Source: Halichondria panicea (taxonomy: Eukaryota; Porifera; Demospongiae; Suberitida; Halichondriidae). Taken from it: a DNA stretch of 64,000 nt. The stretch is taken from positions 2,852,501 through 2,916,500 of the forward strand of contig NC_087385.1 in assembly GCF_963675165.1 (NCBI RefSeq), in the 5' to 3' direction. Of this stretch, positions 11,585-21,559 are shown piece after piece; position 1 is the stretch's first letter, and the number at the start of each line of letters is the position of its first letter. A model generated the notes under the pieces. The model had not been told where the DNA came from, searched no databases, and saw only the letters and a list, made by a program, of their open reading frames with translations. Both the position numbers and the translations under genes were made by a program.

Positions 11585-12833
11585 GCATTGCATGCACCGT
11601 TGCATCTGTTGCATCTGTTGCACCGTTGCATCTGTTGCACCGTTGCATCTGTTGCACCGTTGCATCTGTTGCACCGTTGCATCTGTTGCACCGTTGCATC
11701 TGTTGCACTGTTGCATCTGTTGCATCTGTTGCACCGTTGCATCTGTTGCATCTGTTGCACCGTTGCATCTGTTGCACCGTTGCATCTGTTGCACCGTTGC
11801 ATCTGTTGCATCTGTTGCATCTGTTGCACCGTTGCATCTGTTGCATCTGTTGCATCTGTTGCACCGTTGCATCTGTTGCATCGTTGCATCTGTTGCACCG
11901 TTGCATCTGTTGCACCGTTGCATCTGTTGCATCTGTTGCACCGTTGCATCTGTTGCATCTGTTGCATCTGTTGCACCATTGCATCTGTTGCACCGTTGCA
12001 TCTGTTGCATCTGTTGCACCGTTGCATCTGTTGCATCTGTTGCACCGTTGCATCTGTTGCATCTGTTGCACCGTTGCATCTGTTGCACCGTTGCATCTGT
12101 TGCATCTGTTGCATCTGTTGCACCGTTGCATCTGTTGCATCTTTTCCACGGTTGCATCTGTTGCACCGTTGCACCTGTTGCACCGTTGCATCTGTTGCAT
12201 CTGTTGCATCTGTTGCACCGTTGCATCTGTTGCATCTGTTGCACCGTTGCATCTGTTGCATCTGTTGCATCTGTTGCACCGTTGCATCTGTTGCACCGTT
12301 GCATCTGTTGCACCGTTGCATCTGTTGCATCTGTTGCATCTGTTGCACCGTTGCATCTGTTGCACCGTTGCACCTGTTGCACCGTTGCATCTGTTGCACC
12401 GTTGCATCTGTTGCATCTGTTGCACCGTTGCATCTGTTGCATCTTTTCCACGGTTGCATCTGTTGCACCGTTGCACCTGTTGCACCGTTGCATCTGTTGC
12501 ATCTGTTGCACCGTTGCACCGTTGCATCTGTTGCATCTGTTGCATCTGTTGCATCTGTTGCACCATTGCATCTGTTGCATCTGTTGCATCTGTTGCACCG
12601 TTGCATCTGTTGCACCGTTGCATCTGTTGCATCTGTTGCACCGTTGCATCTGTTGCATCTGTTGCATCTGTTGCACCGCTGCATCTGTTGCATCGTTGCA
12701 TCTGTTGCACCGTTGCATCTGTTGCACCGTTGCATCTGTTGCATCTGTTGCACCGTTGCATCTGTTGCACCGTTGCATCTGTTGCATCTGTTGCATCTGT
12801 TGCACCGTTGCATCTGTTGCACCGTTGCATCTG
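11585..12833. repeat. Internal satellite, mixed 9-bp and 8-bp units
   Basis: About 1.25 kb built from TTGCATCTG (9 bp) and TTGCACCG (8 bp) units in varying order, with rare variants such as TTGCATCTTTTCCACGG occurring twice in the same context (about 12135 and 12437). No frame on either strand contains a stop codon, so open frames of 429-457 codons appear in several frames at once. These are not genes. A short cluster of the same motif in complement lies at 15306-15340. Confidence 0.93.
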
Positions 12834-12995
12834 GAAATCCAAGCAAATGTTTGCTCTGCTGTCATGAGGTTAAGTAGAGGGTTCAATTCTCGAACCTTGG
12901 AAGGATGGTAAGTTGTCTGACAGTCTGTTCGTACATGATTTTTAATGTGCAATTAATTCATGGCAGTCATCATTATTATTATATATATATATAGC

Positions 12996-14820
12996 CTCCT
13001 CTGAACTGAAACAAACTCCTGCATCCTCCTCTCAACAAATTCCTGCATCCTCCTCTCAACAAACTCCTGCACGTGAGGCTCACCAGAGCAGGAATGTGAG
13101 GCAAACAGCTGCAGTTACATTGAAGAAATAATTGTATTCTCCTGCCAAGTTGTGTAGGTCTCCCAAGAAGAAGCGATGCACGAGACCACACCTCTCACTT
13201 TCTTTGAATGGATCACCTTCAAGTTCTGAGGCAGAATTACACACCTCTCAACAGATCACCTCTCAACAGATCACACCAATTACATCGGACAATGATGAAG
13301 TTGAGTTTACTACACGGTCCGACGTTATTGAGCATTCCTCACTACTTAATCCTCAAAAGAAGAGAAAAGAGAGAGCTCTGCCGACACCAAGAGGAGTTTT
13401 TACTAGCACTCCAATTAACAAACATTCTGTGGCTGCTCTCAATCAATCAATTTCTCCAATCTGCCACAAGATTAAACCGAGAAAGCTACAAAAACATTTT
13501 GAGGGCAGTCGTCATGATGCAGATGAAAAGACCTCCATTTCATCCATTACTCAAAGGCCACATCAGGATCCCCCAATGCTTGAATTGCAGCAAAAAGTCT
13601 CCCCTGGTAAGTGAGATAGGTCGGCCGGGACCAGCTATAATTATGCATGCATCTATATAAATTATAGGTTTTCACGATTGTGCAAAATAACAGCAATAAT
13701 TTTTTAATGGAGGTTCCATTTTGTGGACGTTTTGTAGAATGTGTTTCGCGCTATACGGTATAGACTCTCGGCTCTTTGAATTACGGTCACCTCTCTATAT
13801 ATATAATTATACCTTTTGTTTCGCTAGGCACGAATTAATTGGCATGCATGCAGGCTGTTAAAGCAGCCACCTTGCTATTGCGGCCACTGCATGCGACACT
13901 GTCCCTATATTTTATAATTCTTATAATAATACATGTACATACATGCATACATTATGTACATTATATAGGGTGACCGGACTATAATAATTATAGTATGTCA
14001 ATGTTGAGCTCGAATGCATTATTATAAATTATGCATGCAGAACAACAGATCATAGCTATTGAAGTGGTTGACTCGGTCATCAAACTCAAGAAAATACCAG
14101 GTAACTTTTCCGGCATAGTCCATATAAATTATGTGAGGATGCATGCATGATTATACCACCAGCATGCATTAGTGCGTTTTGGTGCTGCTTTTTATGAGAG
14201 GTGCGTTTTAAAAAATAGGTGGTGCAATTTTTGGAGAGGTACATTTTTCAGAGAACGACATTTTGCACAGAGGTGCGTTTTTTAGAGAGGTGAATTTTGT
14301 AGAGAGACGTTTTGTACAGAGGTGCGTTTTTTAGAGAGGTGAATTTTGTAGAGAGATGCATTTTGTAGAGAGGCGCATTTTTCATAGAGCGTTTTTTCAG
14401 CCAACTCCACCCATCATGTGGTTTGGTCAAGACAGCAGCATCTAAAAAATGGTTTTTGCAAACGTACCTCTGCTTTCAAGCGTGAAAGTAAAAATCATGC
14501 ACACATGCATGCATGCACTGTCATGCACACAGTAATTTGTTTTCTCAACAGCAACATTTTATTCATGCACACGTCACCATGCCCATTAATATTTTGTACT
14601 ACTGCATATAATTATACAGAAGACGAGAAACACTGCCAGCAAAATTAATGTGGAGGGAAATTTACGAAGAAGGGAAAACGCATGTGGGTCGGGTGTGAGG
14701 CTGACTCATGCTGGCGATGGTATCACTACACCTGTGTAGGTTTGAAGGAGCTGCCTTTCGAGAGCTAAGTTTGGATATGTCCAAGCTGTCATCCACCAGC
14801 TGGAAAGTTATCCGTGATTA
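12996..14820 (+). pseudogene. PHD-finger gene relic inside the MULE
   Basis: The proposed pieces are an exon about 12996-13608 (acceptor after TATATATAG, donor GTAAGT), a short exon about 14040-14099 ending in a GTAACT donor, and a last exon from about 14622. The first encodes 21-nt repeats, then basic stretches (SPKKKR, NPQKKRKER), and has an in-frame TAA near 13128. The last encodes a PHD-like finger: a first Cys pair split by TAA, then VGCEADSCWRWYHYTC and, after another TAA, ICPSC. Three stops in otherwise continuous coding sequence indicate a decayed gene. It lies between the two transposase pieces, on the opposite strand. Confidence 0.6.
14180..14396. repeat. TTTTGTAGAGAGGTG minisatellite
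   Basis: Imperfect tandem copies of units such as GGTGCGTTTTTTAGAGA and GGTGAATTTTGTAGAGAGA, with one longer block repeated (about 14272-14320 and 14320-14365). It lies in an intron-like gap of the PHD relic. Confidence 0.75.
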
Positions 14821-15185
14821 ACTGAATAATGCCAAAACTAATTGTACGGTATATACTATTATTATCTATTTACCCAGTTATGGTCATAATTACATGCATA
14901 ATATGTTTGATTTGTGGCATTATAATTATTATAATCCGTTGTCACCATCGTTCAGCCGGTCACTCTTTATCTGCATGGTAAACATTCAGTATTACCGGCA
15001 GAGAACTCTGATACTGATACTGACATAGAGCACAGGATCCGATTCACATTTTAGTGGGATAGCTGGCCAGATTGACTTTCTATTATTAACTAGTCTAGAG
15101 CAAGGAATCTAGGTTAGTATTAAACTCCGAGCTGCTATATATAGCGCCTTTGCATACGGGTTGGATTTGCCTGCACAGTACAGTG

Positions 15186-15231
15186 TAGCCTCGATTCCAA
15201 GCCGTTGTTCAAGGGGCTGGAGTCGAGGCTA
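15186..15231. mobile_element. 46-bp MITE, TAGCCTCGAT family
   Basis: It begins TAGCCTCGATTCCAAGCC and ends GGAGTCGAGGCTA. Perfect 9-bp flanking repeats AGTACAGTG are at 15177-15185 and 15232-15240. This is the shortest clear member in the window and lies inside the giant MULE. Confidence 0.85.
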
Positions 15232-15305
15232 AGTACAGTGCAGTGTTGCTAGACTGGAAACCACGCCCATAGTATAAATCAGCCGCCCTTCCTTGGGCCT
15301 GGGGG

Positions 15306-15340
15306 CTGCAACAGGTGCAACACATGCAACAGTTGCATTT
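15306..15340. repeat. Short TGCAAC cluster resembling the satellite
   Basis: Four TGCAAC words within 35 bp (CTGCAACAGGTGCAACACAT and onwards) match the complement of the 11585-12833 satellite unit. It may be the founder sequence or a rearranged fragment of that array. Confidence 0.5.
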
Positions 15341-16868
15341 TTTGTTCTTAATATTCGATCTACCCAAATCAATCCACAAGTGTCTACACAAATTACATTT
15401 CCTCCAAAAGCTTTCATCATCTCGAGCTGAAACTGCAGGGGCGGATCCAGGGGTGATTTTGAGGGGCTGAAGCCCCCCCTTTTGAAAAAACTACCATGTG
15501 TTGTAGTCTGACTCTACAACAATTTTGCCACCAATTATGCATCTGTAGACTCACTTGAAATCACTTGAGAGATGCTAGACAACAGCTACTAGGAATATAA
15601 AGGATCTAGGGTAGCTAGCTGGACGTACCTAGCTAGCTAGCTAGCTGTACGTACGTACGTACATCTGATCAGTACAGTATCACCATAGTATTAAAAGTAA
15701 GTGCAGAGGTCACGTCAACGTATTCTACTCATTAATATGAAAGTTCAAAGGTCAAATCTTGCAAAAAATTCGCCTCTGGCGAGGTTGCCCTGGGCGGCTC
15801 CGCCGCCCTCGTACGGGGCTTCGCCCCTTTCCGCCCCTTTCTAGCTAGCCCCCCCCTTTTGTTTTTCCTGGATCCGCCCCTGAACTGGGTTTGAAGTGCC
15901 AACAAAAAATCGTTGTCTTTCACTCCTTCTCTTTCACTAGACACCCCTTGCGGTTTGAAAGCAATAACTGGACAAAATTCCATGCTTTTCAGCTCTTCGA
16001 CCCATGCAGCAACACTTGTGTAGTCGTTTGAGTGCTTTTGTACTCCATCCACATTGCACACTCTTTTGATATTCTGGATATCTTTTTTTGTGCTATGATG
16101 ACACCGTTTCAGGCCACCTTCATCGACACTGTCTCTAATGTCATCTAGAATTCGATCTATCGTCACCCCTTGCAACAGTTTGTTGAATACAGCTAGCTTG
16201 AAGTCCTTAGGGAGTCGTAAATGCATTACATCTTCTTCTGGAGTGTGGCCATAATGCGTGGAACAAAAGTTAACCAGCACATTTCCTCCTGTGTGCTGAC
16301 TTACAATTAGGTGAGCTGTACAGTAGACACCTAATTTTTCCGAGCCCTGCAACTTCGAATTTCTGAGGCCTTTTGTGGTTGATCTAGATTTTCCTGATCT
16401 GTTACAATAGTAGTACCAAGTACGTACTCCACAGCGGACACGGGATCCACACGGCTGCACATACTGTGTGCAGGTTCGAGTTTCTTCACCCTCCTTCCAT
16501 CTTAAAAACTCTGAAAAGCCAGAAAACTCATGTTTCTCTGTATAAACAGTTGTTTCGTGAGCTTGTGTTAGATGTTGGATTAACTCTTGTACGAAACGAA
16601 ATCTGTAAGAAAGAAACTAATAATAATGTGGAAGTTGCAGTTGCATGATCTGTGTAATCATGTGCCATTAAGTATTCAATCGATCTAACCTGGAGTCACA
16701 AGTAATACAGCAGATATATCCAATTTCTGATGTTTCTTGTGAAGAGATTTCTTGGGTCAGATCTAGACTCTTCCCTAGAGCCTTTTCTCTGTGTTGCCTT
16801 ACATGTCGAGCTAGACTACTGCTGTGTGCATAACTGCTTGAGCAAGACTTGCAAATATAGAGCGACAT
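15340..16868 (-). pseudogene. MULE transposase N-terminal piece, C2H2 fingers
   Basis: Exon 1 (16868-16690) starts with a C2H2 finger (CKSCSSSYAHSSSLARHVRQH spacing). Its donor GTTAGA splits a second finger that is completed when joined to exon 2 (acceptor CTTACAG, from 16602): C-x2-C in exon 1, His pair HLTQAH in exon 2. Exon 2 then reads CTQYVQPCGSRVRC, CSTHYGHTPEED, a DNA-binding-like LPKDFK...LLQGVTIDRILDDIRD region and KDNDFLLALQTQF. A MITE (15436-15882) interrupts it there. Beyond it the frame resumes as QLEMMKAFGGNVICVDT and then loses similarity exactly at the first catalytic Asp. The rest of the catalytic core appears only at 11284-9570. It diverges from the NTPase gene at 17081. Confidence 0.8.
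15436..15882. mobile_element. 447-bp MITE in transposase exon, 5-bp TSD
   Basis: Ends are CAGGGGCGGATCCAGG and CCTGGATCCGCCCCTG, flanked by AACTG at 15431-15435 and 15883-15887. Deleting the element and one AACTG restores the transposase frame without loss of a codon (QTQF then QLEMM), which supports the boundaries. Family assignment is open: the termini resemble hAT-type MITEs but the duplication is 5 bp, not 8. Confidence 0.85.
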
Positions 16869-17080
16869 TGAGCCAAATCCAGAATATTATACACAGAGCA
16901 AACTATGATTTTGTTGAGACTTCTCCCGCTTGTTCAGGCTATTATAGACTGTAATTATGTACAGCACATGCGCGTAATCATCAATTAAGTATTAATTTCG
17001 CTGCGAGTACCTAATTGTTGTTCCAAAGAAGAACCAGTTCGAAGAACAAGCTCATCATTGTATCATTGTGCCATATAACC
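16869..17080. promoter_or_regulatory. Shared intergenic region of divergent MULE genes
   Basis: The 212 bp between the ATG of the transposase N-terminal piece (minus) and the ATG of the NTPase gene (plus). It is AT-rich and contains the AATTAAGTATTAATT palindrome-like segment. A bidirectional promoter is inferred from the head-to-head layout only. Confidence 0.4.
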
Positions 17081-20000
17081 ATGTGTGCATCACGAGAGAC
17101 TGATGGAGACAGCAGTAGTACTTTCGGGGATTCTAATTCCACAAGCTCACAGGTGAGCATGCAGAGCTCACATTTCATTGCACATATTAATTGTTGAAGC
17201 CACATGCAGTTTGAGAAAATTCAGTTTAATTATTGTGCTGCATGTATATTCTTTCAGGATTCTGGAAAGGGAGAATTTTTTATTAATTGGGAACTCGGAA
17301 CTGCTGGGAAATCAGCAAAAGGAGAAGATAAGGCCATGTGTGATTTTGCAATCAGGCTGAAGACACTAGTGGAAGCGAGAGAATTGACTGGGTTTTACTG
17401 TGAAGTGAAACGCGAAATGGATGGTGTTAGCAGGTACATCTAACCCTCCCTCTAACTATATACAGTTAATTACAGCACATGTGACACACCTTGTAGCTTG
17501 TTAAGTGCATGGGTGTGCAATACCTCAATCTGTATAATATACTGCATACATCTTGTATGTATACATACTTTATCTTTGAGGGATTTGTATAATTATAGCT
17601 GGTCAACTGCATGGGTATTTCCATTTTCCATTATAGTGCAATAAAAATTATTAAAACATACTTTCCACTGACTTATAGCTCAGCCATGTGCCTATAAATG
17701 ATATTAAAAATGTAGAGTTTGGAACCCACAAATAAGTATAGTTGTGGTTCCAACAATAGGCTGAAGTTGTGACTGTGGGATATCTGATATCACCAGAGCA
17801 TAGTTTTCTCACATCATTTTTCTACTGTCATGTGTGCAGAAAAATATTATTGTTTTAGAGCACATGCAGGACGTGCTACCAATGCAATATGCTACTAAAC
17901 TGATCATTTGTTTCAAACATGCAGGAGATGTTTCTTCACAAGTGACTCTGCAAACCAGAAAGTAAAGTTCATCAGCCAGCTGAACAAGTCTTTTGGGAGC
18001 GGTGGTGGATTCACTTGTGCTTTTTCAGACTCCGAACTCACCAGATTTCTCCAGTTTCTCAAACGAGAGCATGCTTCGGATATTAAGATCTCCAAGGGAA
18101 CCACCGTTATAGGATGCCAGCCTGGTAGCGATGTATGGGTGTTTGGTGATGACATCCATATCAAGTCTAACGGAGAGTGCATATCTGCAACGGAAAGTCC
18201 CTATGTGTGGTCACCCAATTGCATAATGGCACAGTGTGACAAAGTCAGCTTCAATGAGCTTGTGCCGAAACTTTCCATCCAAAGCAGCTCAATGGAACCT
18301 TTGAAGGATCTCCTCGACGGCCTACAGATAGCCACCAAGCACAATTATCCGCGTGCTCTCCTTGTTCTTGGTGGAACCATAATGTCTTGTCACTACACCC
18401 ACATTGCTGCGAAGTATGGAGGATTTCCAATTGTGCTTGCTGTCGGACCAACTGAGACTGGCAAGTCAACTGCTCTAAAGGCTGCCCTGAGTATTTTTGG
18501 GATGGCCAAAGATGCCTTTTACGTTGAAGGTTCCAATGCTTATTTTATGGAAAGAAGTGCCCTCTCGTGTATGCCATATGGTATTGATGAGGCCACTGCA
18601 CACAGCAAGCAGTTGGATGTTGTCAAGCTCATTGTCGACCTTCATGGAGCGGCTAAAACAGCCAATTTGCGTCGTGGTGCGTTTCTTCCACTGTCTGTAC
18701 CTGTCATAGCAACCAATGACAAATTGAAGGATGATCCAAGGTGTGTACATAATTAGAATGTTATACACCACAATTTTCATATAATTATATACAGCTATTT
18801 ATACCTGCACTTTAAACTTTAATCACAGAGTGAAGAGCAGATGTGTGGAAATTTCCTTCCGAAGGCCAAAAGTTGGTCCCTCTACCGTTGAGGAAAGAAA
18901 GTCGAGACGTGACTTAGAGAGTTCAATCATTAACGGAACGCCTTCTGGCATTCTTCACTGGGTGATTTCTCTAAGACAAGACCTCGAAAAAGATGGAGAG
19001 GCAGAGGTGGAGAGGATTTTGCAGCAGATCCTTCAGCTGCCTCAGTTTAGTGAACAACCCAGACTAGCGCAAAGCTGGGCTCTTATTCTTTACTTTACAT
19101 TCAAGGTAAGTTTATTAATTAGTGCGCATTTGTTGATTGTTATTGAACCATACATGAAATCAAGATGGTACGCGCCTGTGGGAAGGATGAGCTGGAGAAT
19201 GAAATAATGGCGTGTGTAACTCTAAATAGCACTGCAACTGAGGAAGGTACTGACAAAACTAGTTCTCTTGAAAGTGTTGTGACTGACACAGTCAGGGAAG
19301 TGCTTGAGTACTGCAATGGAAAAGTCATAAGACAGGTAATAATACTGTTAGTAATTGAGTGTGCTGTGGTGATACCTAATTCCACTTGCATGGTTTCTGT
19401 TTACTTAATTAAAGGTGTTTCTAACCACTCATATTGGTGCTCTGAATGGCTTGCACTCTTACATAATAATATGCATACACTGTAACATACATATATATAT
19501 ACAGGTACTCACCTTTGTCAGAACAAGGTTGATGGTAAGCAACCAAGAAGTTGTGGCAATCCATCTTTCTCACAACGGGCTGAAATTTACTCATTCCCTT
19601 GATGAAATTAGAAATGCTGTCGACCAACTTGAGTGGGGGAAAGGCACGGACAGCAAAGACTTCCTGAATCCTACCAAACATAGTGGGACGTTAATAAATA
19701 GGAAAACAAGTGATCGCGTAAGAGCTGCCAACATCTTTCTTAACAAACTTCCTAAAAATCTTCACGATGTACTTAGAAGGGGTTAGTTTGTCTTTACCTA
19801 TTTTGTTTATAGTATCAGTGTCACAGAATAAACATTGTGTACACACGCAGTGACCGACCCTGAGACTCCATTGGCTGAAGTAATTAAGTGTGGGCTGGAA
19901 GTGGCTGAAAAAACTCCATGCAGTGAGGAAGAGGAAAACAGTGGGCCAGGCTTAACTACTGAAACAGAAGCTGTCGATGGGGACAAGAAACATGCTACTG

Positions 20001-20140
20001 TAACAACATCACTGACTGAAACAGACGGTACATCTACTGATGGATCTGTCGATGATGGGGACAAGAAACGTGCTACAAGATCCTCGACTATTGTGCCTCC
20101 TTTTTCCAAAAGACTTTGCAAGGGGAACAATATTTACTAA
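17081..20140 (+). CDS. Seven-exon P-loop NTPase cargo gene (692 aa)
   Basis: Exons: 17081-17152, 17258-17433, 17925-18740, 18829-19105, 19165-19335, 19505-19781 and 19851-20140. All introns are GT-AG, phases fit and the total is 2,079 bp with one terminal stop. Residues 257-265 are GPTETGKST (Walker A); about 301-304 are GIDE (Walker B); PVIATND near 343 looks like sensor 1. It is followed by RVKSRCVEISF with candidate arginine-finger residues. This layout suggests an AAA+/superfamily-3-like ATPase, perhaps like DUF927 helicase-type proteins; that assignment is inference. The tail is acidic, with a twice-used VDxGDKKxAT motif. The first residues are Ser-rich. No stop or frameshift was found, in contrast to the decayed transposase beside it. 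The role may be in transposition, replication or control of the element, or it may be captured host cargo. The acceptor of exon 5 (19165) is the weakest junction. Confidence 0.82.
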
Positions 20141-20277
20141 CAATACTGGTTGAATATTATTCAGTGCGCTAAATTATATATAAGTGCACGAAATGTGTTG
20201 TTTTGTTATAATCAATCTGTTGTCGTTACGTTCTACCATGCATGCATTGAATTGACAAATTTAATTATAAGACTAAC

Positions 20278-21420
20278 TCGACTCAGCAGACTCGCTAGAC
20301 TCTCCAGACTCTCCAGACTCTCCGGACTCTCCGGACTCTCCAGACTCTCCGGACTCTCCAGACTCTCCAGACTCTCAGGACTCTCCAGACTCTCCGGACT
20401 CACTAGACTCTCCAGACTCTCAGGACTCTCGGGACTCTCGGGACTCTCAGGACTCTCAGGACTCGCTAGACTCTCCGGACTATAGCTAGACTCTCCAGAC
20501 TCTCCAGACTCGCAGGACTCTCCAGACTCTCTAGACTCGCAGGACTCTCAGGACACTCAGGGCTCTCCGGACTCTCAGGACTCCCAGACTCTCAGGACTC
20601 TCAGGACTTGCCAGACTCTCAGGACTCTCCAGACTCGCAGGACTCTCAGGACTCGCCAGACTCTCCAGACTCCCAGGGCTCTCCAGACTCGCCAGACTCT
20701 CAGGACTTTCCAGACTCGCAGGACTCTCCAGACTCTCAGGACTCTCAGGGCTCTCCAGACTCTCCGGACTCTCCGGACTCGCCAGACTCTTCAGACTCCC
20801 AGGGCTCTCCAGACTCTCAGGACTCTCAAGACTCTCCAGACTCTCAGGACTCGCTAGACTCTCCAGACTCTCGGGACTCTCAGGACTCTCAGGACTCGCT
20901 AGACTCTCCGGACTATAGCTAGACTCGCAGGACTCTCCAGACTCGCAGGACTCTCAGGACACTCAGGGCTCTCCGGACTCTCAGGACTCCCAGACTCTCA
21001 GGACTCTCAGGACTTGCCAGACTCTCAGGACTCTCCAGACTCGCAGGACTCTAAGGACTCGCCAGACTCTCCAGACTCCCAGGGCTCTCCAGACTCGCCA
21101 GACTCTCAGGACTTGCCAGACTCGCAGGACTCTCAGGGCTCTCAGGACTCTCAGGGCTCTCCAGACTCTCCGGACTCGCCAGACTCTCCAGACTCCCAGG
21201 GCTCTCCAGACTCTCAGGAATCTCCAGACTCTCCAGACTCTCAGGACTCGCTAGACTCTCCAGACTCTCAGGACTCGCCAGACTCTCAGGACTCTCCGGA
21301 CTCTCCAGACTCCCAGGACTCTCAGGGCTCTCCGGACTCTCCAGATTCTCCAGACTCGCAGGACTCGCAGGACTCTCCAGACTCCCAGGACTCCTCAGGG
21401 CTCCTCAGGGCCAGGACTCG
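20278..21420 (-). repeat. Right subterminal 9-bp minisatellite
   Basis: About 1.14 kb of CAGACTCTC/CAGGACTCT units, the complement of the left array. Two long blocks (about 20480-20920 and 20920-21250) are near duplicates of each other, so the array also grew by segment duplication. The apparent Asp-Ser-Pro/Gln frames here (20608-20922, 21014-21475) are products of the three-codon unit. Confidence 0.92.
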
Positions 21421-21449
21421 CTGGACTGCGCGACACAGCGTATTCGTGA

Positions 21450-21559
21450 TAATATTATTATTAGCCGCCCCCTAGGCTAGCTACGGTGCAATTATAATGA
21501 GATTCACGGTCATTTTAACCCTTTCTACACAGGCTAACGTACTGCATTTAGCCACTTGT
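21450..21559 (-). repeat. Right terminal inverted repeat of giant MULE
   Basis: Exact complement of 7908-8017, ending GCATTTAGCCACTTGT. It is followed directly by the second CGCAACCGA copy (21560-21568) and then by the resumed integrase coding sequence. Confidence 0.93.

Larger units (their letters stand above)
7908..21559. mobile_element. Giant Mutator-like element, 13,652 bp, with cargo
   Basis: The element begins ACAAGTGGCTAAATGC and ends in its exact complement. The unique inverted repeat is perfect for about 110 bp, then resumes as minisatellite arrays in opposite orientation. It is flanked by CGCAACCGA at 7899-7907 and 21560-21568; the empty site in copy B (complement near 29207-29217) has one copy. 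Nine-base duplications, long TIRs and an internal MULE-type DDE/SWIM transposase agree on the Mutator superfamily. Internally it carries transposase pieces (minus, 9570-11284 and 15340-16868), a PHD gene relic (plus, 12996-14820), a satellite (11585-12833) and a seven-exon NTPase gene (plus, 17081-20140). With the transposase split and frameshifted, it was probably mobilised by another copy. Confidence 0.92.

Noticed and set aside
8030-12833. CRISPR-like array
   Set aside because: Repeats are direct 8-9-bp tandem units without unique spacers, in an intron-bearing animal genome with no cas genes.
12850-12900. tRNA-like GGTTCAATTCTCGAACC near the satellite
   Set aside because: The T-loop-like word is not accompanied by a cloverleaf; similar GGTTCGAATC near 60052 also lacks one.
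11529-12952. Five overlapping open frames of 429-457 codons on both strands
   Set aside because: All arise from a satellite with no stop codon in any frame. The products are repetitive Cys/Asn/Gln or Leu/His/Cys strings without a domain.
20608-21475. Asp-Ser-Pro/Gln repeat proteins
   Set aside because: Same minisatellite, other orientation. Two near-identical frames reflect duplication of the array, not genes.
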